Assembly (NCBI RefSeq): GCF_023701695.1
Contig: NZ_JAJOZC010000001.1
Coordinates: 7,439,894 to 7,503,893 of the forward strand
DNA: 64,000 nt
Origin: Streptomyces sp. RKAG290
GTDB taxonomy: Bacteria; Actinomycetota; Actinomycetes; Streptomycetales; Streptomycetaceae
Reading direction: 5' to 3'
Of the stretch, positions 17,994-27,243 are shown piece after piece. A program made the translations under genes and the position numbers. The number at the start of each line of letters is the position of its first letter. Within the stretch, counting starts at the first letter, position 1. The notes under the pieces are model-generated. The model did not search any database, was not told the DNA's origin, and was given only the letters and a program-made list of their open reading frames with translations.

Positions 17994-20108
17994 ATGAAGC
18001 CCGCAACGCGGCACCGCGTCGTCCGCTGGCTGGTGCCGGTGGCCCTGCTCGTCGTCTGGCTCGGCATCGGCGGGACACTGGGGCCCTACGCCGGGAAGCT
18101 CGGCGAGGTATCCACGAACGACCAGGCCGCCTTCCTGCCGCGCAGCGCGGAGGCGACGAAGGTGTCCGAGGCCCAGAAGGCCTTCCAGCAGTCCGGAACC
18201 GTGCCCGCGATCGTCGTCTGGACCTCCGGGCAGGGTCCGCTCCCGGCCGGTGCGCAGGCCGCGGCCGGCCGGGCGCTCGCGTCCCTCACCGGAGTGCCGG
18301 GAATCGTCGGTAAGCCGTCGCCCGCGCTGCCCGCCAAGGACGGCGAGGCGCTCTCCGGCGTCGTGCAACTGCGCTCCGACCTGGGTGACGCACTGCCCGG
18401 CACGCTCGACCGGGTGCGCGAAGCGGCCCGGTCGGTGGAGGGTACGACAGTCGGGATCGCCGGGCCCGCAGCCAGCCAGGCCGACCTGAAGGACGCCTTC
18501 GCGGGAATCGACGGACTGCTGCTGGGCGTCGCACTCGCCGCCGTGCTGGTGATTCTGCTCCTCGTCTACCGAAGTCTGCTGCTGCCGTTCCTGATCATCA
18601 TCAGCTCCGTCCTCGCTCTCGGACTCGCCTGCGCGGTCGTCTACGCTCTCGCGGACCACGACATCGTGCGCGTGGACGGTCAGGTACAGGGCATTCTGTC
18701 CATTCTGGTGATCGGCGCCGCCACCGACTACGCGCTGCTGCTCACCGCACGCTTCCGCGAGGAACTCGCCGGGCACGGAGACCGTGCGGCCGCCGCAATC
18801 GCCGCGCTGCGCCGCTCGTTCGGCGCGATCACCGCCAGCGCGGCAACCGTCGCTCTCGGCCTGCTCGCCCTGCTGCTCAGCGATCTGACGAACAACCGGG
18901 CCCTCGGCCCGGTCGGGGCCATCGGGATAGTCTGCGCGGTGCTGAGCACCCTGACCTTCCTGCCGGCGGTGCTGGTCCTGTGCGGCCGGGCCGCCTACTG
19001 GCCGGCGAAGCCGCGCCGGGCGGACGAGGCGGCCGGAGGGCACGGCATCTGGTGCCGCGTCGCCGCCGGCGTCGACCGGGCCCCGCGCAAGGTCTGGGTC
19101 TCCACCCTGCTGGTGCTCGTCGCCTGCGCGGCTTTCGCTCCCACACTGAAGTCGCAGGGCGTGCCGCTGGACGAGATCTTCGTGAACGACGCCCCGTCCG
19201 TGTCCGCGCAGGCGGCCCTGGGGAAGCACTTCCCGGGCGGATCGGGCAACCCCGCCGTCGTCGTCGCGGACGCCGGACGCGCGGTCGAAGTGACCGCCGC
19301 GGCCGAGCGGACGCCCGGAGTGGCCTCCGCGGCACCCGTGACGGCGGCCGGTCGGCCGGGCGGCGGGCCGCCCGTCGTGGTGGACGGCCGGGTGCGAATC
19401 GACGCGACGCTGACGGACGCCGCCGACAGCGATGCGGCCAAGGCGACGATTCAGCGCCTGCGTGCCGCGGTCCACCCGATTCCGGGCGCCGGGGCCCTCG
19501 TCGGCGGCTACACGGCGCAGAGTTACGACACCCAGCGGACGGCGGAGCGGGACCGCGGCATCATCGTGCCGGTCGTCCTCGTGATCATTCTGCTGATCCT
19601 GATGGGGCTGCTGCGATCCGTGCTCATCCCGGTCCTGCTGGTGGCCACCGTGGGTCTCAACTTCCTGGCGACCCTGGGAGTTTCGGCACTGGTCTTCACG
19701 CATGTCCTCGGGTTCAGCGGTACGGACGCCTCCGTTCCGCTGTACGGATTCGTCTTTCTGGTGGCCCTCGGCGTCGACTACAACATCTTCCTGATGTCAC
19801 GTGTCCGGGAGGAGGCGCTGGTGCACGGGGCCAGGCAGGGCGTGCTGCGCGGTCTGGTCAGTACCGGCGGCGTCATCACGTCGGCCGGGGTGGTGCTTGC
19901 CGCCACGTTTGCCGCCCTGCTCGTCATTCCGCTGGCGTTCCTCGCCCAGATCGCCTTCATCGTGGCGTTCGGAGTGCTCCTGGACACCCTGGTGGTGCGT
20001 TCCCTGCTGGCCCCCGCGCTGGTCGTGGACATCGGCCCGAGGGCGTGGTGGCCCGGTGCGGTCGGCCGCCGCGACGCGAAGTCGCGGGAGGCCACCGGCG
20101 TGCGGTGA
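17994..20108 (+). CDS. MMPL/RND-family membrane transporter
   Basis: A 704-residue transporter with the duplicated RND topology: one membrane helix, a large extracytoplasmic loop, a block of five to six helices, then the same again. Each half carries the proton-relay pair expected of MMPL proteins: GAATDYALLLTARFREEL (about residue 242) and ALGVDYNIFLMSRVREEA (about 593). Family members export lipids or antibiotics (MmpL, ActII-3). Substrate unknown; a divergent MarR gene suggests induction by the exported compound. Confidence 0.92.
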   Translation: MKPATRHRVVRWLVPVALLVVWLGIGGTLGPYAGKLGEVSTNDQAAFLPRSAEATKVSEAQKAFQQSGTVPAIVVWTSGQGPLPAGAQAAAGRALASLTGVPGIVGKPSPALPAKDGEALSGVVQLRSDLGDALPGTLDRVREAARSVEGTTVGIAGPAASQADLKDAFAGIDGLLLGVALAAVLVILLLVYRSLLLPFLIIISSVLALGLACAVVYALADHDIVRVDGQVQGILSILVIGAATDYALLLTARFREELAGHGDRAAAAIAALRRSFGAITASAATVALGLLALLLSDLTNNRALGPVGAIGIVCAVLSTLTFLPAVLVLCGRAAYWPAKPRRADEAAGGHGIWCRVAAGVDRAPRKVWVSTLLVLVACAAFAPTLKSQGVPLDEIFVNDAPSVSAQAALGKHFPGGSGNPAVVVADAGRAVEVTAAAERTPGVASAAPVTAAGRPGGGPPVVVDGRVRIDATLTDAADSDAAKATIQRLRAAVHPIPGAGALVGGYTAQSYDTQRTAERDRGIIVPVVLVIILLILMGLLRSVLIPVLLVATVGLNFLATLGVSALVFTHVLGFSGTDASVPLYGFVFLVALGVDYNIFLMSRVREEALVHGARQGVLRGLVSTGGVITSAGVVLAATFAALLVIPLAFLAQIAFIVAFGVLLDTLVVRSLLAPALVVDIGPRAWWPGAVGRRDAKSREATGVR

Positions 20109-20119
20109 AACGGCGGGTC

Positions 20120-20154
20120 CCGGTGCGGGCTCCGTGGGACGGAGCGCGCACCGG
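20120..20154. terminator. Bidirectional terminator between MMPL and terD
   Basis: Sixteen-bp arms with one mismatch (CCGGTGCGGGCTCCGT and ACGGAGCGCGCACCGG) enclose GGG. The hairpin lies between two convergent genes. Confidence 0.75.
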
Positions 20155-20189
20155 GGCCGGGCAGGCTCGGTTCACCGTGCCGGGAGAGG

Positions 20190-20765
20190 TCAGACGTTGA
20201 CGCCGTAGTCGGACGCGATGCCTGCCAGGCCGGAGGCGTAACCCTGGCCGACCGCGCGGAACTTCCACTCCGCACCGTGCCGGTACAGCTCGCCGAACAC
20301 CATGGCGGTCTCCGTCGACGCGTCCTCGCTCAGGTCGTAGCGCGCGAGCTCCACCCCGTTGGCCCGGTTCACCACGCGGATGAACGCGTTGCGCACCTGG
20401 CCGAAGCTCTGCCCCCGGCTCTGCGCGTCGTGGATGGAGACCGGGAAGACTATCTTCGCCACATCCGCCGGGACGCCCGCCAGGTCCACGTTGATGGACT
20501 CGTCGTCGCCCTCGCCCTCACCGGTCAGGTTGTCACCGGTGTGCTGGACGGACCCGTCCGGGCTGTTGAGGTTGTTGTAGAAGACGAAGTGCTGGTCGGA
20601 GAGAACCTTTCCGGAGTCCGCGCACAGGAGTGCGCTGGCGTCGAGGTCGTGATCGGCGCCCGTCGTCGTCCGTACGTCCCAGCCCAGGCCGACCGTCACC
20701 GCGGTCAGGCCGGGCGCCTCCTTCGACAGGGAGACGTTGCCGCCCTTGGCCAGGGTCACACCCAT
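20190..20765 (-). CDS. terD: TerD-family calcium-binding stress protein
   Basis: A 191-residue TerD domain protein of normal length, beginning MGVTLAKGGNVSLSKEAPGL and containing the acidic Ca-binding signatures DHDLDASALLC and GEGEGDDESINVDL, and a typical end (EWKFRAVGQGYASGLAGIASDYGV). A TAGGAGGAAG ribosome site supports the start. TerD proteins are linked to tellurite and envelope stress and, in Streptomyces, to calcium-dependent development. Several paralogues per genome are usual; no other ter gene is adjacent. Confidence 0.95.
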   Translation of the reverse strand: MGVTLAKGGNVSLSKEAPGLTAVTVGLGWDVRTTTGADHDLDASALLCADSGKVLSDQHFVFYNNLNSPDGSVQHTGDNLTGEGEGDDESINVDLAGVPADVAKIVFPVSIHDAQSRGQSFGQVRNAFIRVVNRANGVELARYDLSEDASTETAMVFGELYRHGAEWKFRAVGQGYASGLAGIASDYGVNV

Positions 20766-20797
20766 GAACTTCCTCCTATGATGCGGTGATCCGTCGA

Positions 20798-21079
20798 TCA
20801 GACTTCTTCGGCCGCCATCGCGCGGGACGACGGCCCTTCCCCTGTAGTTCCCGATTGCGCAAGCGGCGAAGTGACGGAACGGTGCCCGAGCCGCGGCCGC
20901 GCGGCTCGGTGCGGCGTCTGCGCCTTCATCGCCTTTGCCTCACTCTTCAGGATCCGCGCGGATTTGCCCAGGGCGCGGACGGTGTCCGGCGGCTTCTTCG
21001 AGCCGAACAGCATCAGTACGACGACAGCCACGATCAGCAGGTGCCACGGTTCGAGGCCGTTGGGCAGCATGCGCTTCAC
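20798..21079 (-). CDS. tatA: TatA-family twin-arginine translocase component
   Basis: A 93-residue protein with the TatA layout: one short N-terminal membrane helix (WHLLIVAVVVLMLFGSKKPPD, containing the hinge FGSKK), an amphipathic helix (TVRALGKSARILKSEAKAM) and a disordered tail. The start may be 21079 or the ATG three codons inside. It is separate from any tatC and probably a secondary TatA paralogue. It lies 32 bp upstream of terD on the same strand. Confidence 0.85.
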   Translation of the reverse strand: MKRMLPNGLEPWHLLIVAVVVLMLFGSKKPPDTVRALGKSARILKSEAKAMKAQTPHRAARPRLGHRSVTSPLAQSGTTGEGPSSRAMAAEEV

Positions 21080-21263
21080 GCCCCGTTTTGAGGCGTCTTC
21101 CGGTCAATGTTTCCGGCAGGCATTTGCGGACAGGGGATCGGACCGACGATGGAAACGTCCGGTGATCCACCCGGACACCCACACTTGCTACATTGCGCAA
21201 CTGTACAACCATGCGCGGACGGTGCGATTCCGACGCCGTGGAAGCCGGACGAACGGGGTGGCC

Positions 21264-22742
21264 ATGACAGGCAGTCGCAAGGGGGCAGCGTCCGGGGGCA
21301 GGGCGGACCGGCTGCGGCGGACAGCCGTGTTCGGGCTGTCCTTCCTCGTACTGCTGGTCGCGGGTGTCGGCTGGGGATACCTCAAACTGACCGGCAGCAT
21401 CGACACGTTCAGCGCCGACGGAGTTTCCGGGGACCGGCCGCCCGACACGTCGAAGGGGCAGAACGTCCTCGTCATCGGGTCGGACACCCGCGCGGGCGCA
21501 AACCGGGGGCTCGGCGGTGGAACGGGCGAAGTCGGGCGCTCCGACACCGCGTTCCTGCTCCATGTCTACGCCGACCACGAGCACGCCGTCGCCGTATCCA
21601 TCCCCCGCGACACCCTGGTCGACATCCCGGCCTGCAAGAAGCCCGGCGGCAGCTGGACTGTCCCGCAGCACCATGTCATCTTCAACGGGGCGTTCTCGGT
21701 GGGCGAGACGGCCGAGGGCAACCCCGCCTGCACCCAGAACACCGTCGAGCACCTCACCGGCCTGCGCGTCGACCACACGGTCGTGGTGGACTTCGCCGGT
21801 TTCTCCGCACTGACCTCGGCCGTCGGCGGAGTGCCGGTCTGCCTGCCGCAGGACATCTACCAGCGCGATCTGAACCCCAAGCGCGCCACCCGGGGCGACC
21901 TGGTCTTCGGCAAGGGCACGCAGTCGGTGTCCGGGCAGCGGGCGCTCGACTACGTACGGATCCGCCACGGCATCGGCGACAGCTCCGACATAGGGCGGAT
22001 CAAGCGGCAGCAGGCGTTCGTCGGCTCCCTCGTGAAGAAGGTCAAGTCGCGCGGCCTGAACCCCACCACCCTGCTGCCGCTTGCCAACGCCGCGACCGAC
22101 GCGATGACCGTCGACCCGGGACTCGGCTCGGCCGACCGGCTGCTTTCGTTCGCCATGTCGATGAAGAACATCGACCTGCACAACACGAAGTTCCTCACCG
22201 TTCCCTGGCGCTACGAGGGCGCCCGCGTCGCGATCGTGGAACCGGACGCCGACGCGCTGTGGGCGTCACTGAAGGCGGACCGCACACTCGACGGCCAGAA
22301 CGCCGCCGGCAACAACAAGGGCGCCCGGCCCGGCGGCGCATCGGCCTCCCCGACCGCCCCCGTCTCCGGCTCGGGCATCGACGTCGCCGTCTACAACGGC
22401 ACCACGGTGACCGGACTCGCGGCCAGGGCGGCCGAGCTCCTGCGCGGACACGGCTTCACGGTCACCGGCACGGCCACGGCAGACGCGCAGGACCGGTCCC
22501 GGACGCTCGTGACCTACGGTCCCGGCCTGCGGGACGAGGCCGGGACCACGGCCCGGCTCTTCGCCGGAGCGCGGATCACGGAGTCCGACCAAGCCGGGAT
22601 CCAGGTGATCGTAGGCAGCGACTACGCAGACAACCCCTCGGCCGCTCCCGCGACACCGACGCCCGAAGCCGTACCCTCCGCCGTCGCCGACCACGCCCGT
22701 TCGGCGGACGACGATCCGTGCAGCGACCTCTCGTACGGCTGA
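21264..22742 (+). CDS. LytR-CpsA-Psr (LCP) family cell-wall glycopolymer ligase
   Basis: A 492-residue membrane-anchored enzyme that attaches glycopolymers to peptidoglycan. After a short cytoplasmic arm and a membrane helix (AVFGLSFLVLLVAGVGWGYL), the LCP domain has NVLVIGSDTRAG, VSIPRDTLVDIP, the arginine-rich site QRALDYVRIRHGIGDSSDIGRIKRQQ and the late conserved PWRYEG. A LytR_C domain follows (IDVAVYNGTTVTGLAARAAELLRGHGF). The ATG at 21264 is chosen because the membrane helix follows closely. It is divergent from tatA. Confidence 0.92.
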   Translation: MTGSRKGAASGGRADRLRRTAVFGLSFLVLLVAGVGWGYLKLTGSIDTFSADGVSGDRPPDTSKGQNVLVIGSDTRAGANRGLGGGTGEVGRSDTAFLLHVYADHEHAVAVSIPRDTLVDIPACKKPGGSWTVPQHHVIFNGAFSVGETAEGNPACTQNTVEHLTGLRVDHTVVVDFAGFSALTSAVGGVPVCLPQDIYQRDLNPKRATRGDLVFGKGTQSVSGQRALDYVRIRHGIGDSSDIGRIKRQQAFVGSLVKKVKSRGLNPTTLLPLANAATDAMTVDPGLGSADRLLSFAMSMKNIDLHNTKFLTVPWRYEGARVAIVEPDADALWASLKADRTLDGQNAAGNNKGARPGGASASPTAPVSGSGIDVAVYNGTTVTGLAARAAELLRGHGFTVTGTATADAQDRSRTLVTYGPGLRDEAGTTARLFAGARITESDQAGIQVIVGSDYADNPSAAPATPTPEAVPSAVADHARSADDDPCSDLSYG

Positions 22743-22758
22743 ACCGGCCGCGGGCGGC

Positions 22759-23301
22759 TCAGGAGGACCGGCTTGCCGTCCTCAGCTGCAGCGACGGGTG
22801 CCGGGGCGGTGCGAACCCGAACGACTCGTAGAGCCCGGCCCCCTCCCCGGTGGCGTTGAGACCGACCACCGTCGCGCGCGTCTCCTGCCGGAACCAGATG
22901 AGCAGCGCGTCCAGGCAGGCCCGGGCATGGCCGAGCCTGCGCCGCCGCGGATCGGTACTCACGTTGGAGACGTGTCCGTGCAGCCCGCTCGGGTTGGCCG
23001 GACTCGGCGCGTGTGCGTCGCATGCGCCGACCGCGCACGCCACCACGCCCAGTTCGGGATCGTCGACGAGGAACGCGGCGAACTCCTCGGACCGGGGCAC
23101 CCGGTCGGCGAACCACTGCGCCGAGGCGGCCCGCCAGGGAGCGCGGTCGTCGCCGACGTCCATCCCCATGTCGGTGAGCATCAGCGCGCGCATCCGCACC
23201 AGTGCCGGCACATCGGCGAGGGTGGCTCGGCGTACCCGTACAGGCCGGCCGGGCGTGTTTCCGGCGCCGCTGCCCGTACTGGTTGTGCCCGCCTCGGTCA
23301 T
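22759..23301 (-). CDS. GNAT-family N-acetyltransferase
   Basis: A 180-residue GNAT protein: an N-terminal VRRATLADVPALVRMRALM, motif A around VSNVSTDPRRRRLGHARACLDALL (acetyl-CoA loop), and a C-terminal GLNATGEGAGLYESFGFAPP. The first 18 residues are disordered. The acceptor cannot be predicted. It is convergent with the LCP gene. The 279 bp between it and the ArsR gene contain no supported feature. Confidence 0.85.
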   Translation of the reverse strand: MTEAGTTSTGSGAGNTPGRPVRVRRATLADVPALVRMRALMLTDMGMDVGDDRAPWRAASAQWFADRVPRSEEFAAFLVDDPELGVVACAVGACDAHAPSPANPSGLHGHVSNVSTDPRRRRLGHARACLDALLIWFRQETRATVVGLNATGEGAGLYESFGFAPPRHPSLQLRTASRSS

Positions 23302-23580
23302 GAGAGCCTCCGGTTCCGTTCGCAGCGCTGCGCACCGCTGTTAGGCCGTATGCGTACAACGCGAGAACGCCGGCGGGCAACAGGTAACAGAGGGGCGACA
23401 GTGCGCTCATGCCCAGCGGAGGGCCGAGCGGGATGAGAGGCCGCAGGACGCGGATGCCTGCCGGGGCCGGCCGCGGCCACTCGCAGTGGGCCGCCCGTGC
23501 GGCCCTCGGTGCTCCGGCGGCCGGTGCGCGGGAGCAGTGTCACGCCACCGCGTCCAGGACCACCGGCCGGGGCAGCGTCG

Positions 23581-23946
23581 TCAGGCGCCGAGCCCGTGAA
23601 GCCGTGCAGGATGCGCGGGAGGGTGCCCGGCCCGTTCAGCGAGCTGGCCGACCATCAGCCGGACCACCGTCACCACATCGGGATCGTCGACCAGATACAC
23701 CTGCCGACGGCCTTCGCGCCGGGAGCGGACCAGGCCGGCCAGCTTCAGCTTCGTCAGGTGCTGGCTCACCGACGGGAGGGCGCCGCCCACTCGTTCCGCG
23801 AGGCCGGTCACATCGCTCTCGCCCTGGGCCAGCGCCCAGACGATGTGCAGCCGAGCGGGCGCCGCCAGCAGACCGAAGACGGCGGCCGTCTCGGCGAGCA
23901 CCTCGGCGGGCGGATCCGGGAAACCGCCGCCGCCACCTGTCGACAC
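23581..23946 (-). CDS. ArsR-family winged-helix regulator
   Basis: A 121-residue regulator: PPAEVLAETAAVFGLLAAPARLHIVWALAQG, then the helix-turn-helix ERVGGALPSVSQHLTKLKLAGLV and wing RSRREGRRQVYLVDD. The frame is open to 24144, but the upstream part is not protein-like, and the GTG at 23946 with GGGAG upstream gives the normal ArsR length. No CXCXXC or obvious DXXH metal site is clear, so the ligand is undetermined. No metal transporter is adjacent. Confidence 0.85.
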   Translation of the reverse strand: MSTGGGGGFPDPPAEVLAETAAVFGLLAAPARLHIVWALAQGESDVTGLAERVGGALPSVSQHLTKLKLAGLVRSRREGRRQVYLVDDPDVVTVVRLMVGQLAERAGHPPAHPARLHGLGA

Positions 23947-24272
23947 TCTTGTCACTCCCGTCCGAGTGGGCCGGCTCCTCGCACCCGAGATGACCAGTGT
24001 AGGCGCCGGACCTAGAGATTCCGGGGTCGAGCAGTCGCCCGTCGGGAACCGCCGCAGAGCTGACAATCGCACCAGAATGTGAGCTGTTCCGGGCATCGAG
24101 CGGCCTGAAACAGTCACATCCTCAAGAATGCGATCCCACCCCACGGGCCGGGTCCTTGTTTGCCATGCTGTCGCCGTACGCCTGCCGATGATTCACTGAA
24201 TCCGAGACCCCGCAAGATGGCTCCGACCTGCGCATCCGACATCTTGGGACTCACTGGTGAGAGAAGTGATCG
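23947..24272. other. Divergent intergenic region, arsR / cvnD-like
   Basis: This 326-bp gene-free region carries the control signals of two divergent genes. Near the GTPase start lies a palindrome CTCAC-TG-GTGAG (24250-24261) that overlaps the likely ribosome site. I saw nothing else I could support. Confidence 0.4.
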
Positions 24273-24899
24273 ATGCCATCCGAGCACGCTGACAGAACCC
24301 ATGAAGAGCCCGGCGGGGCGGAGCCCCGGACCGAAGCCATGGCCCTGAAGATCCTGGTCGCCGGCGGGTTCGGGGTCGGAAAGACGACGCTGGTGGGGGC
24401 GGTGAGCGAGATCCGGCCGCTGCGGACGGAGGAACTCCTCAGCGAGGCGGGGCAGTCGGTCGACGACACCGACGGCGTTGCCCAGAAGACCACGACGACC
24501 GTCGCCATGGACTTCGGACGGATCACCATCAGGTCCGGACTCTCGCTGTACCTGTTCGGCACGCCGGGGCAGGACCGGTTCTGGTTCCTCTGGGACGAGT
24601 TGTCCCAAGGAGCCCTCGGGGCGGTGGTCCTGGCCGACACCCGGCGGCTGGAGGACTGCTTCCCGGCCGTCGACTACTTCGAGCACCGGCGGATCCCCTT
24701 CGTCGTCGCCGTCAACTGCTTCGCGGGCGCACGCGCCTACGACGAACGGGAGGTGTCCCGCGCCCTCGATCTCGACCCCGGAACGCCCGTGGTGCTGTGC
24801 GACGCACGCGACCGTGATTCCGGCAAGGAGGTCCTGATCCGCATGGTCGAGTACGCGGGCCGGATGCACACGGCCCGGCTCCTCGACTCGGTGAGCTGA
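24273..24899 (+). CDS. cvnD: CvnD-like conservon GTPase, separated from its conservon
   Basis: A 208-residue Ras-like GTPase of the conservon D family. The P-loop is LVAGGFGVGKTTLVGAVSEI, followed by TTTTVAMDFGRI, the switch-II motif LFGTPGQDRFW and VVAVNCF in place of the usual NKXD. The first 22 residues are an extra charged leader; an internal ATG at 24339 (MALKILVAGG) is an alternative start. In standard conservons cvnD follows cvnC; here it is 6.9 kb away and accompanied by a second roadblock gene. Confidence 0.9.
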   Translation: MPSEHADRTHEEPGGAEPRTEAMALKILVAGGFGVGKTTLVGAVSEIRPLRTEELLSEAGQSVDDTDGVAQKTTTTVAMDFGRITIRSGLSLYLFGTPGQDRFWFLWDELSQGALGAVVLADTRRLEDCFPAVDYFEHRRIPFVVAVNCFAGARAYDEREVSRALDLDPGTPVVLCDARDRDSGKEVLIRMVEYAGRMHTARLLDSVS

Positions 24900-25035
24900 G
24901 CGGCCGTGTCCTGAACGGGCCCCCGCCGGATGCCGCCCCGGCCGTTCCGAGAGCAGGAGCTTGCCCCTGCGTGACCGGTGCGCGAGGCTTACGGGCAAGT
25001 GGGGCACGGGGAACGCGTGAACGGGGAGGAACAGA

Positions 25036-25449
25036 ATGGCGTTGGACAGGGGACTCGACTGGCTCCTTGACGATCTCACCAGCCGGGTGGAGCACATACG
25101 GCACGCCCTGGTGCTGTCGAACGACGGCCTGGTGACGGGAGCGAGCACAGGTCTGGCGCGCGAGGACGCGGAGCACCTGGCTGCCGTCTCGTCCGGGCTG
25201 CACAGCCTCGCTCGCGGATCGGGACGGCATTTCCGCGCCGGGAAGGCCCGGCAGACCATGGTGGAGTTCGACGAGGCACTGCTCTTTGTGACGGCGGCCG
25301 GAGACGGCAGCTGTCTGTGCGTGCTGAGTGAGGCCGAGGCCGATGTGGGTCAGGTGGCGTACGAGATGACGCTGCTGGTCAACAAGGTCGGGGAGCACCT
25401 CGGAGTGTCGGCGCGCCAGGACGGAAGCGGCGGAGTCAACCGGATCTGA
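25036..25449 (+). CDS. Second roadblock/LC7 protein (CvnB paralogue)
   Basis: A 137-residue roadblock/LC7 protein (LDWLLDDLTSRVEHIRHALVLSNDGLVTGAS, LAAVSSGLHSLARGSGRHFRAGKARQTMVEFDEALLF), very close to the CvnB at 16481. GGGGAGG lies before the ATG. It follows the GTPase by 136 bp on the same strand, in an order (D then B) opposite to a standard conservon. It could give the separated GTPase its own partner. Confidence 0.9.
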   Translation: MALDRGLDWLLDDLTSRVEHIRHALVLSNDGLVTGASTGLAREDAEHLAAVSSGLHSLARGSGRHFRAGKARQTMVEFDEALLFVTAAGDGSCLCVLSEAEADVGQVAYEMTLLVNKVGEHLGVSARQDGSGGVNRI

Positions 25450-25465
25450 CAGATCTCGACCAGCG

Positions 25466-25506
25466 CTGCCGCCCGGCCCCGGAGTTATCCACAGGCCGGG
25501 CGGCAG
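25466..25506. terminator. Hairpin with a DnaA-box-like loop
   Basis: Perfect 13-bp arms (CTGCCGCCCGGCC at 25466-25478 and its complement at 25494-25506) lie 17 bp after the roadblock stop. The 15-nt loop contains TTATCCACA (25485-25493), a match to the DnaA box consensus. Confidence 0.75.
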
Positions 25507-25567
25507 TCGTTCTTCCCGGGCTACGGTGATCACAGAGAGTATCCGAATCTCACGGGGGAGAATCGTC

Positions 25568-26715
25568 ATGCCGGTGAAGGATGAGGTACGCGCGGCCCAC
25601 ATGGACGGCGCCCTGGACGCCCACACGTTGGCCGCGAGCCGTGCGGCTACGGAACTCGGCCTCAAGCGAGGAGAGTTCGAGTTGGCGGTGCACCTGGGCA
25701 TTGTCCGGGTGGAAGCGCAGCCCAACGGCGGTCGGCCCAGGGTGCGGCGGGTGGAGATCGACCGGCTCCGGTCGGAGGACGGCTTTCCGGCCGCGCTCCG
25801 GGAGCGGGTGCGGACGGTGGGGACGGCAGAGGGTGCCCGGCTGATGGGGATCAGTCCGGTCCGCTTCACCCGGCTCGCCCGCGCGGGGTGTGTCACGCCG
25901 GTGGCGTTCTATCTCAACCGCTACCGAGCGGTGGTGTGGCTCTATCTCGCCCAGGAGCTGGGCAGGCTGGCCGCCCGCTCGCCCGAGCTGCTGGTGGGCA
26001 GGAGCCCGGCCTGGATGCGCAGCCGGCTGGACGCCGGCACGGACTGCCGTCCGCGCAATTGGCGCTCGCGCCGGATCGAACGGCTGCTGACCCTCAATGA
26101 CGACCCCTGGGCGCGAGCGGCTGTGGCCGCGGAGGCACTGGACCCGGTCCAGCTGGCGGAGGTGGTCGACGACCCTTACGAGCGCGCCTACTTCGTCAGG
26201 GTCAGGCCCGAACCGGTCTTCGGCCATCGCGGGTCGCAGGCGACACGAGAGGCGATGGGGCGACTGATGCTCGCTGATGAACCCGACGAGATTCTCTGGC
26301 GGCGGGTCAACCTCATCATGGAGCTGGACAGCGCGCGTGAGCTTCGCCAGGCGCCACGCCCGGGGGAGGAGCAGCGACCGGCACCGGCATCCCTGGGCCG
26401 GCAGGCCGAACCCGACGAGCCGACCGAACCAGCAGCGCTCGCCATGCCGATGCCGCCCGAACCGGGAGCGCTGCCCGTGCCAGTGCTGCCCGAACCGGCG
26501 GTGCTGGCCGAGTCGTCCGAACCGGCCACGCAGGGAACGTCCACCGGTCTGCTGACCCGCCTCCGGCTGCGCAGGGGGCGCGGCAAGCGGCGGCCTCACG
26601 AGCGGCCCGCCCAGGGTGCCGCTCCCTCGACCGGAAGCCGCCCTCCGGCAGGAACCGCAGGCTCCCCGGGCCGTCCGGGGATGCGAGGCGGGAGGACTTC
26701 GAGGGCCGGACATAA
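25568..26715 (+). CDS. DUF6397-like protein (C-terminus uncertain)
   Basis: A Streptomyces-type protein of about 380 residues. Its first 250 residues are helical and repeat-like (AATELGLKRGEFELAVHLG; GTAEGARLMGISPVRFTRLA, a possible helix-turn-helix; YRAVVWLYLAQELGRLAA; AYFVRVRPEPVFGHRGSQAT), then a Pro/Glu-rich linker (residues about 280-330) and a basic segment. In its own frame it has no stop before the acetyltransferase ATG. A TAA at 26713-26715 in the frame reached by one lost base would end it 40 bp before that gene, so another slip in this GC-rich tail is likely. The family name is from general resemblance only. Confidence 0.6.
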
Positions 26716-26755
26716 GGGTTCGCGATCGGCTTCCGGAAGGGGCAGTCTTTGCGCC

Positions 26756-27243
26756 ATGTTGATCAGGGAAGCAACCACCGAGGACTGGCCGGCAATCTGG
26801 CCGTTCTTCCACGAAATCGTCGCCGCGGGTGAGACCTTCACCTATCCCTCGACCTGGAGGAGGGTGACGCCGCTGGCTGGTGGCTCCTGCAGCCGCCGAA
26901 CCGTACGGTCGTCGCGGTTGCCGACGACGGGACCGTCCTGGGCACGGCGAAGATGAACAACAACCACATGGGTAATGGCTCGCACATCGCGAGCGCCAGC
27001 TACATGGTCGATCCCCGGCACTCCGGGCGCGGCGTGGGGCGGGCCCTGTGCGAGTACACGATCGACTGGGCGCGTACGGCGGGGTTCCGCGCCATGCAGT
27101 TCAACGCTGTGGTGGAGACGAATGCCGCCGCGGTCGGGCTCTACCGCTCGCTCGGCTTCGAAGTCCTGGGGACACTGCCCGAGGGCTTCGACCACCCGAC
27201 GAAGGGATTCGTGGGGGTGCACATCATGCACCGGCCGCTCTGA
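26756..27243 (+). CDS. GNAT-family N-acetyltransferase (one-base frameshift)
   Basis: Both halves of one acetyltransferase are present in adjacent frames. MLIREATTEDWPAIWPFFHEIVAAGETFTYP runs to about 26848, where one C restored in the CCC run gives LDLEEGDAAGWWLLQPPNRTV and continues into KMNNNHMGNGSHIASASYMVDPRHSGRGVGRAL (acetyl-CoA loop) and ETNAAAVGLYRSLGFEVLGTLPEGF. The repaired protein has about 162 residues, normal for the family and similar to phosphinothricin-type acetyltransferases in this architecture. GGAAGGGG lies upstream of the ATG. Confidence 0.8.

Noticed and set aside
17922..19703. 593-codon minus-strand frame opposite the MMPL gene
   Set aside because: Shadow frame rich in Gly/Arg/Gln; the plus-strand gene has paired RND motifs.
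22622..23410. Minus-strand frame starting MSALSPLCYLLPAGVLALYAYG as a small membrane gene
   Set aside because: It reads through the start of the intact GNAT gene in another frame and loses protein character after 35 residues.
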